Assembly: GCA_021323255.1 (NCBI GenBank)
Contig: JAJTCL010000156.1
Location: forward strand, 1 to 6,463
Length of the DNA stretch: 6,463 nt
DNA from: Propionibacteriaceae bacterium
Lineage (GTDB): Bacteria > Actinomycetota > Actinomycetes > Propionibacteriales > Propionibacteriaceae
Direction: 5' to 3'
Positions within the stretch are counted from its first letter, which is position 1. Every line of letters begins with the position of its first letter. A program made the position numbers and the translations under genes. Shown in pieces: positions 6,050-6,463 of the stretch. The notes under the pieces were generated by a model that did not search any database, was not told the origin of the DNA, and saw nothing but the letters and a program-made list of their open reading frames with translations.

Positions 6050-6055
6050 AGGAGG
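6050..6055 (+). promoter_or_regulatory. Ribosome binding site of the epoxide hydrolase
   Basis: AGGAGG ends four bases before the ATG at 6060. It is a full consensus site with slightly short spacing, and it supports this start. Confidence 0.75.
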
Positions 6056-6059
6056 TCTC

Positions 6060-6463
6060 ATGCCCCGTCCAACCAGCGACGTGCAAGCATTTGAAGCCCA
6101 CGCAACTGACGCTGACCTCGACGATCTGCGCGCGCGATTAGCCGCGGCGCGGCTACCGGAGGCCGAGACGGTCTATCGCGCCGCGCCCGACCCTCGCCGA
6201 TGGGAACAGGGCGTTCCTCTCGCCGACCTCGTCGATGTCGTGAACTACTGGCGCACCGGGTACAAGTGGCGGTCGTTCGAAGAGCGCCTTAACCGTATCG
6301 GCCAGTTCCGCACGACCATTGATGATCTGGGAATCCACTTCCTGCACCGCCGATCCGCGCGCGCAGATGCCACTCCTCTGATCTTGACGCACGGCTGGCC
6401 AGGCAGCATTGCTGAGTTCATCGATGTAGTAGACGAGCTGGCAGATCCGAAAGATGCAGACGC
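6060..6463 (+). CDS. Epoxide hydrolase, EHN-domain alpha/beta hydrolase (partial, runs off the window)
   Basis: The first 134 codons are present and open to the end. The protein starts MPRPTSDVQAFEAHATDADL and has the EHN (epoxide hydrolase N-terminal) domain: DLRARLAAARLP (22-33), then LVDVVNYWRTGYKWRSFEERLNRI with the signature NYWR...YKWR (62-71), FRTTIDDLGIHFLH (83-96), and PLILTHGWPGSIAEF (106-120). HGWPGS (111-116) is the oxyanion-hole motif of the alpha/beta-hydrolase core. The nucleophilic Asp and the His-Asp pair lie beyond the window and cannot be checked. Such enzymes open epoxides to diols, often in xenobiotic or fatty-epoxide breakdown. It diverges from the CGNR regulator, across three repeats that probably control it. 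A relative with lost hydrolase activity cannot be excluded from the N-terminus alone. Confidence 0.9.
   Translation, partial: MPRPTSDVQAFEAHATDADLDDLRARLAAARLPEAETVYRAAPDPRRWEQGVPLADLVDVVNYWRTGYKWRSFEERLNRIGQFRTTIDDLGIHFLHRRSARADATPLILTHGWPGSIAEFIDVVDELADPKDAD

Noticed and set aside
6153..6392. Minus-strand 79-codon frame
   Set aside because: It is the antisense shadow of the epoxide hydrolase EHN domain.
1..6463. CRISPR array, rRNA or riboswitch
   Set aside because: No regularly spaced repeat-spacer pattern, rRNA segment or recognisable riboswitch fold was seen.

Overview
The window looks like chromosomal DNA of a high-GC actinobacterium, most likely Mycobacteriales. Coding stretches run near two-thirds GC where I counted (40 of 60 bases at 3181-3240). 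The FGE-like protein resembles the mycobacterial FGE homologue, and the sulfatase is of the long (~780 aa) mycobacterial AtsA/AtsD type. The taxon is inferred from protein flavour only.

Left part (1-4150): a sulfatase module. A formylglycine-generating enzyme (4-900, +) and a large type I arylsulfatase (1725-4070, -) face each other. The FGE would oxidise the sulfatase cysteine (Cys79 in a C-S-P-T-R motif) to formylglycine, so substrate enzyme and activator are both present and look intact. The gap between them holds no working gene. It contains the wreck of a SAM-dependent methyltransferase (933-1430, -; three frameshifts, one stop codon, missing N-terminus), abutting fragments of a membrane protein (about 1432-1696, +). 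Two palindromes upstream of the arylsulfatase are candidate operators.

Middle part (4200-5380): the scar of a mobile element. It contains the C-terminal tail of a tyrosine recombinase (4260-4475, +), then the 3' half of a proline tRNA with anticodon GGG (4516-4557, -), whose 5' half is absent. This is the layout of an attachment site beside its integrase. An 11-bp tandem repeat lies just beyond. About 325 bases without a convincing gene follow, and then a lower-GC hypothetical gene (5001-5375, +) with a good ribosome binding site but broken by a single-base frameshift.

Right part (5381-6463): a divergent pair. An ABATE/CGNR zinc-finger regulator (5381-5956, -) is transcribed away from an epoxide hydrolase with an EHN domain (6060 to the window end, +, partial). 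Their 103-bp shared promoter region carries three copies of TTAGCYGGTT (one with a mismatch) spaced exactly 42 and 21 bp apart. All three are on the same helical face, a strong candidate operator for the CGNR protein.

No clearly new biological system is seen. The observations most worth checking are the phased CGNR operator, the tRNA-half/integrase scar, and the decay of the genes between the sulfatase and its activating enzyme.
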